A stretch of DNA of 46,333 nt from the NCBI GenBank assembly GCA_902764705.1, contig CACWWZ010000033.1, forward strand, positions 1 through 46,333, in the 5' to 3' direction. How positions within the stretch are numbered: the first letter of the stretch is position 1; each line of letters opens with the position of its first letter. The position numbers and the translations under genes are program-made. The DNA comes from an uncultured Prevotellaceae bacterium. GTDB taxonomy: Bacteria > Bacteroidota > Bacteroidia > Bacteroidales > Bacteroidaceae. Under the pieces are notes generated by a model, which searched no databases, was not told where the DNA came from, and was given only the letters and a program-made list of their open reading frames with translations. Shown here one piece after another: positions 1 through 7,128 of the stretch.

Positions 1-434
1 AAGTAGGCCGGTGCTCCTATCAGCGTCACCCGCAGGTATTCGTATGTGGGTTGATAAAGTTGCTCGTTATCACATAGTAGCCGTGTTGCGACATCGGGTC
101 TCAGCACGCCGCATGCTGTCAGCACTAAACCTGTCAGCAAACAGGCCGACATCGAGACGACAAAGATGTACGATGCCCGCCGTGTGTCCTTTTTCCCTAA
201 TTCCATACCTACCAGCATGCCCGCTCCCGTAGCCAGCAGCATATTGACGGTAAACATAAACTGAAGGAAAGGCAAAGACAGGTTGATGGCGCTCACAGCG
301 TCCTCATCAATCAGGTTGCCCACAATCATCGCATCAACCACGTTTCCCAGGCAGGCCGACAATCCGATGAGGGTTGATGCCCACAAGAACCTCCAGAACT
401 GGACGTTAAACTCTTTTTTCTCTTTTGTATTCAT
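1..434 (-). CDS. MATE family efflux transporter, N-terminal part (runs off the window)
   Basis: This reading frame starts at an ATG at 434 and stays open to the window edge, giving about 144 residues. It encodes the beginning of a multidrug and toxin extrusion (MATE) type membrane transporter, which exports cationic compounds using a Na+ or H+ gradient. Visible features are a short charged N-terminus, a first membrane helix followed by the family-like sequence GNVVDAMIVGNL, and a second helix region ending MLVGMELGKKD that fits the inter-helix loop of MATE proteins. The rest of the gene lies outside the window. A TAnnTTTG promoter element sits about 80 bp upstream. Family assignment is firm; the substrate cannot be told. 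Confidence 0.85.
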   Translation of the reverse strand, partial: MNTKEKKEFNVQFWRFLWASTLIGLSACLGNVVDAMIVGNLIDEDAVSAINLSLPFLQFMFTVNMLLATGAGMLVGMELGKKDTRRASYIFVVSMSACLLTGLVLTACGVLRPDVATRLLCDNEQLYQPTYEYLRVTLIGAPAY

Positions 435-512
435 CTTGTATCCATGTTTAGTCAAAGAAGCCGGGAACAGCTATCTCAGCCCTTGGGCTTCGGCATTCTT
501 CAGAAAACACTG

Positions 513-520
513 CAAAGATA
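513..520 (-). promoter_or_regulatory. Bacteroidota -7 promoter element for the MATE gene
   Basis: The minus strand reads TATCTTTG, matching the TAnnTTTG consensus of the Bacteroidota primary sigma factor. It would place the transcription start about 70 nt before the MATE start codon. Confidence 0.55.
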
Positions 521-720
521 CGAAATTTTTAGGAATTTATATCGCTTTATCCCCCAAAAAAATAAAAATAACCTTTCACGCGGCATGTGAAACCACTTTT
601 TGGGTCACCATTCGGTAAAGAGCTCGTATAAAATTTGACATAGATGGCAAGGTGTAGTCTAGAAGTTGCGCCGATAATGCAAGGGAGTAGTCCCTGTTTT
701 TGTTCGATATATGTGCGGTA

Positions 721-800
721 TTTGTCCGAGATGGGGCCGTTATTTGTCCGCTGAATAATCGAACAAGTAACGGACAAGTAGCGGACAAGTAGCGGACAAC
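721..800. repeat. 11-bp tandem repeat CGGACAAGTAG with inverted copies
   Basis: In the 465-bp gap between the MATE gene and the gene at 900, the unit CGGACAAGTAG occurs about 3.7 times from 760 to 800 (units start at 760, 771, 782 and 793; the first has one change). Two inverted copies, TTTGTCCG, lie at 721-728 and 743-750. The direct and inverted copies could fold back on one another. I see no convincing gene in the rest of 435-899. The function is unknown; a protein-binding array or a slippage-generated repeat are both possible. Confidence 0.7.
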
Positions 801-899
801 AACTTAGGGTACTACGAAGGAACTTCAAAGGTGCAGTAAGGCTAAGGCGAGAGAATAACGTAACAGAAATCATATAAACAATAAACATAGGATAAAAAA

Positions 900-1142
900 A
901 TGAAAAAGAAGCAAGTTGCAGGTATGGGACTGCTGATTCCCAAGAAGATGCGCATTGGTGGCATGACATTCTACAAGCGTCAGGGACAGGTGATTGGCCG
1001 CGTGTCAGAATCGATGGAGAAGCGCAGCAACACGTTGCCGCAGTTCAAGCAACGTAGGGCCCGAGGTCGTCGAGTGCCACATGTACGCCGGGCTTCGTGG
1101 GGTCAGGGTTCTGGAACTGGCAGCTCAGTCCACACGAGATGA
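900..1142 (+). pseudogene. Truncated hypothetical gene, 5' fragment
   Basis: The ATG at 900 opens a basic protein beginning MKKKQVAGMGLLIPKKMRIG, which looks like a real Bacteroidota hypothetical protein for about 52 residues (to PQFKQR, near 1,056). After that the frame reads the reverse complement of the HU-like gene that comes from the other side, giving an arginine-rich nonsense tail to residue 80. I read this as a gene that lost its 3' part when it was fused tail to tail with its convergent neighbour. I do not recognise a function for the remaining N-terminus. It may still be translated as an 80-residue chimera. Confidence 0.55.
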
Positions 1143-1392
1143 CGTCCAGCTTCACCTTGTAGCCGTCGGCCAGCATCTCCTGGATGCAGTTCTTCAGCTT
1201 GGTGATGACGCCGATCACCACGTCCTCCGTGTACACCGTACCGTGCTTCATGATGTGCTCGGCCATCTCGTTCAGCCCCAGCGTGCCGCGATAGATGATC
1301 TTGCCGTAGGTCTTCGTCACCTTCTGGCGATTCTCGCCCACCTTGCCGGTGACCACCTTCTTTTCTACTTTCTTAATCTGAATTGTTCCCAT
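1045..1392 (-). pseudogene. HU-like (HIG-type) DNA-binding protein, probably 3'-truncated
   Basis: The product, 115 residues starting MGTIQIKKVEKKVV, resembles the Bacteroidota HU-like domain found fused to other domains (HU-HIG/DUF4469 type). These proteins are related to the nucleoid proteins HU and IHF and bind DNA. Family-like stretches are GTLGLNEMAEHIMKHGTVYTEDVV and a later LDVISCGLSCQ strand, read here in two pieces because of length. Homologues normally continue past PGVHV with a variable tail; here the frame ends within about ten codons, at the junction where the convergent gene at 900 is also cut. It may be a shortened but working HU domain, or a relic. A promoter element lies about 100 bp upstream. 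Confidence 0.6.
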
Positions 1393-1495
1393 ACGCTTTA
1401 ATTTTTAATTTTAATTGGTTAATAATTTAGTTTGTTAGTTTATTTAGTTTTTGTGCTCTCTCGAAACCTGCGCGCTTGGTTCTCAATTGCGAGTA

Positions 1496-1503
1496 CAAAG
1501 GTA
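1496..1503 (-). promoter_or_regulatory. -7 promoter element for the HU-like gene
   Basis: The minus strand reads TACCTTTG, a TAnnTTTG match, giving a leader of roughly 100 nt for the HU-like gene. Confidence 0.55.
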
Positions 1504-1630
1504 CGAACTTTTATCGTACGTTGCAAATAAAACGCCCAAAATCCGCCTTTTTCGACCCCTATTTTTCGCCCGAATTTTGCAGAAAAAATGTAGGGGTTTT
1601 GTTTAATGTTTAATGCTTGATGGAGCGTTA

Positions 1631-1686
1631 CGGCTTCTCGCTGCGAGAGAAACGGCCTCTCGCTGGCAGAGAAACGGCTTCTCGTT
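1631..1686. repeat. 22-bp tandem repeat with internal dyad
   Basis: A 22-bp unit (CGGCTTCTCGCTGCGAGAGA plus AA) begins at 1,631 and recurs at 1,653 with a few changes and, partially, at 1,675. Each unit contains a near-palindrome, TTCTCGC facing GCGAGAGAA. The array lies in the 470-bp gap between the HU-like gene and the secreted protein gene, upstream of both promoters. Twenty-two bp is two helical turns, so sites would face the same side of the helix. Apart from the two promoter elements, I see nothing else in this gap. Confidence 0.65.
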
Positions 1687-1850
1687 CATTTAGCGTCAAC
1701 TCGGAGGGGGGAAAAACGTGACGTTGTGACTTGTGACGCATGACGTTCTTCTAACACTTTAAATAGTGTTAAACAAAGAAAAAATGAAAAATAGGAAATT
1801 CCCTACTCTGTTTTAGGCGATTTCCCCCTACTGGTTTCGGGGAAAAACTG

Positions 1851-1858
1851 TAGTTTTG
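1851..1858 (+). promoter_or_regulatory. -7 promoter element for the secreted protein gene at 1866/1884
   Basis: TAGTTTTG matches TAnnTTTG. Transcription would start near 1,864, so the ATG at 1,866 would be almost leaderless; the in-frame ATGs at 1,884 or 1,890 are more likely starts. Confidence 0.6.
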
Positions 1859-1865
1859 CAGCAGA

Positions 1866-2738
1866 ATGTGTAAAACGAACAGGATGAGTATGAAAAGAAT
1901 GTGCCTAAAAAGTGTTCTGTTTCTCATGGCAATGACCATGTCGGCGGCTATGTATGCGCAGACGATGGTTTTTGCGGCGCCTGACAAGAACAACAAGAAG
2001 GTTGTCAAGCGGTATAACTGCTATTCCCACAGATGGGGATATCCGCATATGTCGGGCAGAGCCATAGGATATACGGCGGTGTTTGGTGTGAAAGAAAATT
2101 CAATCATGTCGACTGACGACGCCGAGGTGAACGTGGTGAAGCGGTGGGTACAGGATGCGGCCGTCGACGACATGGAAAACCGCATGTATTTCGTGGAAAT
2201 CAAGAACAAGTCCGACCAGACGCTATACATTGACAAGAGTCATTGTTACAGAGTCTACCATAATGGCAATAAATACTGTTACTATGACCCGGAAAGAGAC
2301 GATACGAGTCAGATTCACCGCATCATCGCCATTCCGCCTCATGGGAAGAAAAACCTGTCGGACTATCGTGCCACATTGATAAAAAAGAAAAAATACTCAG
2401 AACTAAAAATCATCGATTATCCCGAGGACTTCCATTGGGACGCAAAGGTTGCCGGAGTCTGCGAGGGTTTTCTGGGGGACTATGAGGTCAGACTGTTCAC
2501 AGAGGACAAGTCGCCCTACTACAGGACGTTCGTGATTGCCTACTCGAAGGATGAGGATTTCTCGACATACTCGCTGCTGACGATTAACTTCTACATGCGA
2601 CAGTTGATAGGCTGCTACTTTCCGGAGCTGTATCGCGACAACGACATCTTCGACCGCTTAGGGGGCAACCAATATACCATCACGAATTGTGAGTACGGGT
2701 ATGGTGGCGTTAACCGGTTCAGAAGATTCGAAAGATAA
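1866..2738 (+). CDS. Secreted hypothetical protein
   Basis: This gene encodes a 290-residue protein (about 282 if it starts at the ATG at 1,890, which the promoter position favours). The N-terminus has a typical signal peptide: basic MKRMCLK, a hydrophobic core and a likely cleavage after MYAQ. The mature protein is rich in aromatic and charged residues and has no motif I recognise. A stretch around residues 80-130 (FVEIKNKSDQTLYIDKSHCY) has the look of a beta-sandwich segment. It is monocistronic: its promoter lies directly upstream, and the next gene is convergent with only 9 bp between the stop codons. Function unknown. Confidence 0.75.
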   Translation: MCKTNRMSMKRMCLKSVLFLMAMTMSAAMYAQTMVFAAPDKNNKKVVKRYNCYSHRWGYPHMSGRAIGYTAVFGVKENSIMSTDDAEVNVVKRWVQDAAVDDMENRMYFVEIKNKSDQTLYIDKSHCYRVYHNGNKYCYYDPERDDTSQIHRIIAIPPHGKKNLSDYRATLIKKKKYSELKIIDYPEDFHWDAKVAGVCEGFLGDYEVRLFTEDKSPYYRTFVIAYSKDEDFSTYSLLTINFYMRQLIGCYFPELYRDNDIFDRLGGNQYTITNCEYGYGGVNRFRRFER

Positions 2739-2747
2739 ATTACGAAG

Positions 2748-4064
2748 TCACTGGACGATGCGGCCGATGGCGTTCTGGAAGGCAGGGGAGATGCTGTCAA
2801 TGGCGAAGTCGTAATACAGGTTGTCCTCGTCGATGGTTCGGAAGTGCTGCTTGCCCTGCACGGAATCCTTGGGCGTTTCAAAGATAACGCGCACAATATG
2901 TTCCTCGTCCTCTTTTTTCGGTGTGCGTAACAAACAATCGGTAAAGTGATAAACCAAATCCGTCGTCGTCGAGTCGGCCTTCACTCCCATCACCACATCG
3001 TCGGCATAGCCTGTCACGATGGTGTTCAGACACTCCAGCGTCATGTGGTACTGCTTGGTGTTCACGAAGTGCAGGGCGTAGCCACGATTGGCCGAGAAGG
3101 GATAGAACTGTGCCAGCGTGCTGTGCTGGACGGTTGCCTGACAACCATGCAAACCCAGACAATCGCCATAGGTGTTGGTGAACTGGCAATAGTCAACAAC
3201 GACCGTCGAATGGCGGGCTGACAGGCCTTCGCCACTGCTGTTGTGAACGATGGTATTAAAAAGATGCAGCGTGGTGCTGTCGCAAACAATCGCATCAACA
3301 GCATTGCGTATCTCACAGTCTGTAAACTTATTATCGCCACTTGACGACTGCAGCCTGATACCTCGCCATTGTCCGCTGACGCGGTCGTAGGGCAGGTAGT
3401 CGAACATGTGGTCGAGACGATCGCCACGGAACAGACAATGTTCTGCTTCGACAACTCCTTTGGCCTCAATGCCTGCTCCGTCGTGGAAATAGAAATCGGT
3501 GTTGCGCAGCGTCAGCGTAGCGCCTTCTTCCACGCGAATTCCGTTGCCATAGACAAGGATGGGAAGAGTAGATTCGATTGTGGTGTCCCGACTGACGACG
3601 AGGTCGGTCATCTTCATGGCATCCCAGCTGTAGGTCCGCAGATTTACGCGCTGCTCTACCCCACTCTCCAGTGTAAAGATGAGGTTGTCCTCGACCAATA
3701 GCGGCTCAGGGGAATGGTTTTCGCGGGTTGTAATCTCGACAAACACGAGAATGCTGTCGCCCTCGCGCACCTCGAAATCGGAACCCACAGGATCAAGATA
3801 CGTTCCGTCGACATTTACGCGATAGCCCGACTGGTTGCTACGTTCCAGACGCGCGGTGCGGATGCGGATGCCGTCGCCGCTCTCGTTTCTGACCCAGAAG
3901 GTTTGCGTGGCGGAAGGCACTGTACTGAACAGCGTGTCGAAACGGATGGTGTCCTCCGAGAACGACAGGCGATTACCTGTGCCCGTGCTGAAGGAATCAT
4001 TGTCCGTACAGGCCGTCAGCAGCACAGCTATCATTGCGATGAAAAAGAAAAGTCGTCTTACCAT
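2748..4064 (-). CDS. Lipoprotein with right-handed parallel beta-helix
   Basis: The 438-residue product starts with a lipoprotein signal (MVRRLFFFIAMIAVLLTACT, lipid-attachment cysteine at residue 19). The first part of the mature protein looks like a beta-sandwich (FSEDTIRFDTLFSTVPSATQ), which in Bacteroidota lipoproteins often precedes a solenoid. From about residue 165 to 360 there are repeated short strands with N, G and H turns (for example GIRVEEGATLTLRNTDFYF, GIEAKGVVEAEHCLF, GLSARHSTVVVDYCQF), the pattern of a right-handed parallel beta-helix as in pectate-lyase-like proteins. Such proteins are often surface or periplasmic polysaccharide-binding proteins, but I see no clear catalytic site. 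It lies downstream of the rubrerythrin gene on the same strand. Confidence 0.8.
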   Translation of the reverse strand: MVRRLFFFIAMIAVLLTACTDNDSFSTGTGNRLSFSEDTIRFDTLFSTVPSATQTFWVRNESGDGIRIRTARLERSNQSGYRVNVDGTYLDPVGSDFEVREGDSILVFVEITTRENHSPEPLLVEDNLIFTLESGVEQRVNLRTYSWDAMKMTDLVVSRDTTIESTLPILVYGNGIRVEEGATLTLRNTDFYFHDGAGIEAKGVVEAEHCLFRGDRLDHMFDYLPYDRVSGQWRGIRLQSSSGDNKFTDCEIRNAVDAIVCDSTTLHLFNTIVHNSSGEGLSARHSTVVVDYCQFTNTYGDCLGLHGCQATVQHSTLAQFYPFSANRGYALHFVNTKQYHMTLECLNTIVTGYADDVVMGVKADSTTTDLVYHFTDCLLRTPKKEDEEHIVRVIFETPKDSVQGKQHFRTIDEDNLYYDFAIDSISPAFQNAIGRIVQ

Positions 4065-4099
4065 ACAATGATAAAACGACTTTTCGGCAGTTTTATTGT

Positions 4100-4130
4100 C
4101 TAGAGACTCTAGATTATCTAGAAAGACTAG
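4100..4130. repeat. CTAG array, exact 9-bp period (4 copies)
   Basis: CTAG starts at 4,100, 4,109, 4,118 and 4,127, exactly 9 bp apart, separated by five variable bases. It begins 10 nt after the stop codon of the rubrerythrin gene (minus strand) and lies before the lipoprotein gene. CTAG is normally one of the rarest tetramers in bacterial DNA, so four in phase is not expected by chance. Function unknown. Confidence 0.85.
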
Positions 4131-4139
4131 AATTGCTCT

Positions 4140-4694
4140 TTACTTGAAGTAGCGCTTCAGCAGTCCTGCGAAGCCTGCACCGTGACGGGCCTCGTCTTTG
4201 GCCATCTCGTGAACGGTGTCGTGGATGGCATCGAAACCGGCAGCCTTGGCGTTCTTGGCAATGCGGAACTTGTCCTCGCAGGCACCAGCCTCGGCAGCAG
4301 CACGCTTCTCCAGGTTGGTCTTGGTATCCCATACGACCTCACCCAGCAACTCAGCGAAACGGCTGGCATGGTCAGCCTCTTCGAAAGCATAGCGTTTGAA
4401 TGCCTCGGCAATTTCGGGATAGCCCTCACGGTCAGCCTGACGGGCCATAGCGAGATACATGCCTACCTCGCTACACTCACCGTTGAAATGGTTACGCAGG
4501 TCTTCAATCATTTCCTGGCTGACACCCTCGGGCTTGCCATCGCCAATGCGGTGAACGGTGGCATAGGTGGTCTCGCCGTCGTCCTTCAGTTCAGAGAACT
4601 TCGATGCAGGAGCCTTACAGATGGGGCACTTCTCGGGAGCAGCATCGCCTTCATAGATATATCCACAAACGGCGCAAATGAACTTTTTCTTCAT
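4140..4694 (-). CDS. Reverse rubrerythrin (NADH peroxidase type)
   Basis: This 184-residue protein carries the rubredoxin domain first and the ferritin-like di-iron domain second, the reverse of classical rubrerythrin. The rubredoxin iron ligands are C7, C10, C23 and C26 (CAVCGY and CPICKAP). The four-helix domain follows from about residue 65 and shows the di-iron E and ExxH motifs ([31 protein letters not shown]). Reverse rubrerythrins reduce hydrogen peroxide in anaerobes and protect against oxidative stress, taking electrons from NADH through partner flavoproteins. It has its own promoter, facing the lipid A gene pair. The call is firm. Confidence 0.93.
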   Translation of the reverse strand: MKKKFICAVCGYIYEGDAAPEKCPICKAPASKFSELKDDGETTYATVHRIGDGKPEGVSQEMIEDLRNHFNGECSEVGMYLAMARQADREGYPEIAEAFKRYAFEEADHASRFAELLGEVVWDTKTNLEKRAAAEAGACEDKFRIAKNAKAAGFDAIHDTVHEMAKDEARHGAGFAGLLKRYFK

Positions 4695-4739
4695 AATCTT
4701 GTATTTGTTTCGTTAGTAATAAAAAAAATGTTTTGTTTG

Positions 4740-4747
4740 CAAAGATA
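4740..4747 (-). promoter_or_regulatory. -7 promoter element for rubrerythrin
   Basis: The minus strand reads TATCTTTG, matching TAnnTTTG, about 45 bp upstream of the rubrerythrin start codon. Confidence 0.6.
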
Positions 4748-4810
4748 CGTATTATTTTTCATCTTACAAACTTTTTATGTGTCATTTTTTGTTAAAAGGA
4801 AAAAAAAGAG

Positions 4811-4818
4811 TAACTTTG
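4811..4818 (+). promoter_or_regulatory. -7 promoter element for the PAP2/eptA-like operon
   Basis: TAACTTTG matches TAnnTTTG and lies 27 bp before the ATG at 4,845. It supports that start over the much longer upstream open frame, which runs antisense through rubrerythrin. Confidence 0.65.
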
Positions 4819-4844
4819 CAGCCGAAAACAGTTACACACTATAT

Positions 4845-5528
4845 ATGAAGAAAGCATTTTCAGTTTATGGCATAGCATATTTCGCGTTACTTATGTTGGT
4901 TATCGGGTTGCTGTGCGCATATCCGAAACTCGAGCTGCATTTGATGCTGAACTCCTGTCACACAGCCTTTGAAGACACCTTCTTCAAGTATTATACCATG
5001 CTGGCGGAATGGCCGTTATATATCTTGGCATTACTTCCCGTTTTCTGGAAACAGATACAAATCACCGTGTTGTTTGCCATAAGCGAACTGACAGGTGGTG
5101 CGGTTCTTCAGATTTTGAAACATACTTTCAGCTTCGACCGTCCTGTCTCAGCCTTCGAGAATTATGGTGATGCCATGCTGCCCCTGGTACAGGGAGTGGA
5201 CATGCATCACGGCAATTCCTTCCCGTCAGGACATGCTTCCACATTCTTCGTATTCTTTACATGCTGTGCATTGTTTCTGACATACTACTATCAGCAGAAC
5301 CATCAGTCGGAGAACCCCGGGAAAAGGCTACTGATTAATGTGTCGATGCTTGGACTACTGATATTGGCGGCACTGGGAGCGTACTCTCGCATCTATCTTT
5401 CGCAACATTTCCTGTCGGATGTCTGTGTGGGCAGTGTCATCGGTTTCGTCACTCCGTGCCTGTATTTCTTCTTTGCCAGAAACATGATTGTCAATATCAG
5501 CAATAAATTGTATAAACTAAAACGATGA
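4845..5528 (+). CDS. PAP2-family phosphatase, probable lipid A phosphatase
   Basis: A 227-residue membrane protein with the three PAP2 (type 2 phosphatidic acid phosphatase) signatures: K92 to R99-P100 (KHTFSFDRP), the PSGH motif at 127-130 and SRIYLSQHFLSD at 181-192, with H130, H188 and D192 expected to be catalytic. About five hydrophobic segments place the active site at the outer face of the inner membrane. Family members remove phosphate from undecaprenyl pyrophosphate, phosphatidylglycerol phosphate or lipid A (LpxE/LpxF). The following gene overlaps by 4 nt and is an EptA-type transferase, which favours lipid A as substrate. I chose the start at 4,845 from the promoter and the hydrophobic N-terminus. 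Confidence 0.85.
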   Translation: MKKAFSVYGIAYFALLMLVIGLLCAYPKLELHLMLNSCHTAFEDTFFKYYTMLAEWPLYILALLPVFWKQIQITVLFAISELTGGAVLQILKHTFSFDRPVSAFENYGDAMLPLVQGVDMHHGNSFPSGHASTFFVFFTCCALFLTYYYQQNHQSENPGKRLLINVSMLGLLILAALGAYSRIYLSQHFLSDVCVGSVIGFVTPCLYFFFARNMIVNISNKLYKLKR

Positions 5529-7066
5529 AATTATTACGTCCCATTTCGCTTTTTGTCTTTTCGTGTATCGTCAGTATTGGTACTTTGTTGTTCTACAACA
5601 TCCCATTCTTTAACTATGTCGCTAACAACAGTAATGAAAGCTTAGGCGGACGGATATTCCTGTTGGCATCGCTGGTGGTTATCATGCTGGCTCTGAACTT
5701 CATGATGACCTATCTGGTGATGTATCTCCTTAGGATGGTGGGGCGCATTCTGCTTGCCATCTTGTCAATCATCAATGCGACGGCGGTTTACTTTATCTTC
5801 ACCTACAGCGTGATGATAGATGCAACAACCATTGAGAACGTATTCAATACCAGATACTCTGAGGCTTCAGGATTCTTCAGCGTGTGGCTGTGGCTGTTCA
5901 TACTGGTGTTTGGCGTGGTGCCTGCCGCGTGGTGCCTGCTGCAGCCAGTAGTCATCGGCAAAGCGAAGAAAACGCTGATTTACTGCGCTGCTTCATTGGC
6001 TGTTGTACTCATATTTGCTTTGGCCAATTACACCCAGATGCTGTTCGTCAGTGAGCACGACACAGAATTAGGAGGATTACTGCAGCCATGGTCTTATCTG
6101 GTGAATACGGGGCGTATCATCAGCTTCAGTCAAAACGAACAGGCTGAGGAGATAAAACTGCCTGACGGCAAGATTACTGACAACGAGAAGGCTGTTGTGG
6201 TGCTCGTTATCGGTGAGTCGGCCAGAAAAGCCAACTTCCAGCTCTACGGCTATAAGCGCCAGAACAATCCATTGCTGTCGAAGCAAGAAGGGCTGAAGGT
6301 ATATGAAGCAACGTCGTGCGCTACGTACACCACAGCAGGAACGAAAGCTATCCTGGAGCCCCAAGACAGCGGCGATCTGTATGAACTGCTGCCGAACTAT
6401 GCCTTCCGCACAGGTGTTGACGTGGCGTGGCGTACATCGAACTGGGGAGAACCACCCATACATATCGATGAATATATTACCGACGATGAACTTGCCAAAC
6501 AATATCCCGACGCAAGGAAAGGCTATGACGAAATACTTTACCAGGGGCTTCGCGAACGTATTGAGTCAAGCAAGAAGAATAAGGTGCTGATTGTGCTTCA
6601 TACCAGCACCAGTCACGGCCCCAACTATACTAAAAAATACCCGAAGGAATTTGAGGCTTTCAAACCTGTGGCAAAGAATGTAGAAGAAGGTCAGAAAGAC
6701 GTAAGCAAACTGATTAATGCGTACGACAACACCATACTGTACACCGATTTTCTTTTAGACGGTCTTATCAACACTTTGCGCGCGATGACGGATTGGCACA
6801 GCGCTATGGTCTTTATTTCCGATCATGGGGAATCGCTCGGCGAGAACAAGATGTTCATGCATGGTCTTCCAATGAATCTGGCTCCCAAAGTGCAATATGA
6901 AATTCCATTTCTGGTATGGACTTCTGAAGGTTTCAGAGACTACAAGGCAAAGGACGAATTGCCAGCGGTTCTCGAACAGCATTACATTTTCCATTCTGTG
7001 CTGAACCTGCTGTCGATAGATTCTCCCGCCTACGACAAAGAGTTTGATATTTTTAAAATAAAATAA
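5525..7066 (+). CDS. EptA-like lipid A phosphoethanolamine transferase
   Basis: This 513-residue protein has five hydrophobic segments in residues 1-175 and a soluble alkaline-phosphatase-fold (sulfatase) domain after that, the standard EptA layout. Metal and catalytic residues can be placed: E231 in IGESARKANFQLYGY, the nucleophile T267 in SCATYTTAG (usually CGT, here CAT), D433-H434 in SDHGESLGEN and H446 in FMHGLP. EptA moves phosphoethanolamine from phosphatidylethanolamine to lipid A and lowers binding of cationic peptides such as polymyxin. The start codon overlaps the stop of the PAP2 gene (ATGA), so the two are probably translated together: one exposes the site, the other fills it. 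Confidence 0.88.
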   Translation: MKLLRPISLFVFSCIVSIGTLLFYNIPFFNYVANNSNESLGGRIFLLASLVVIMLALNFMMTYLVMYLLRMVGRILLAILSIINATAVYFIFTYSVMIDATTIENVFNTRYSEASGFFSVWLWLFILVFGVVPAAWCLLQPVVIGKAKKTLIYCAASLAVVLIFALANYTQMLFVSEHDTELGGLLQPWSYLVNTGRIISFSQNEQAEEIKLPDGKITDNEKAVVVLVIGESARKANFQLYGYKRQNNPLLSKQEGLKVYEATSCATYTTAGTKAILEPQDSGDLYELLPNYAFRTGVDVAWRTSNWGEPPIHIDEYITDDELAKQYPDARKGYDEILYQGLRERIESSKKNKVLIVLHTSTSHGPNYTKKYPKEFEAFKPVAKNVEEGQKDVSKLINAYDNTILYTDFLLDGLINTLRAMTDWHSAMVFISDHGESLGENKMFMHGLPMNLAPKVQYEIPFLVWTSEGFRDYKAKDELPAVLEQHYIFHSVLNLLSIDSPAYDKEFDIFKIK

Positions 7067-7078
7067 TAACAATCAAGA

Positions 7079-7110
7079 AGGACCGAGCAAATGCCCGGTC
7101 CTCTTCGTTT
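7079..7110 (+). terminator. Rho-independent terminator after the eptA-like gene
   Basis: The stem AGGACCG (7,079-7,085) pairs with CGGTCCT (7,096-7,102) across a 10-nt loop, followed by a T-rich tail. It lies 12 bp past the stop codon and may also help stop transcripts of the convergent phosphoglucomutase gene. Confidence 0.75.
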
Positions 7111-7128
7111 TAATAAAGGAATAAAAGA

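Noticed and set aside
721-800. CGGACAA array as a plasmid-type replication origin (iterons)
   Set aside because: No replication initiator gene nearby, and the surroundings are chromosomal.
547-969. Minus-strand frame of 140 codons across the gap before 900
   Set aside because: It runs through the tandem repeats and the AT-rich gap and resembles no protein.
4182-4844. Long open frame in front of the PAP2 phosphatase, giving a 448-residue protein
   Set aside because: The extra part is antisense to the rubrerythrin gene; the promoter at 4,811 and the hydrophobic N-terminus support the start at 4,845.
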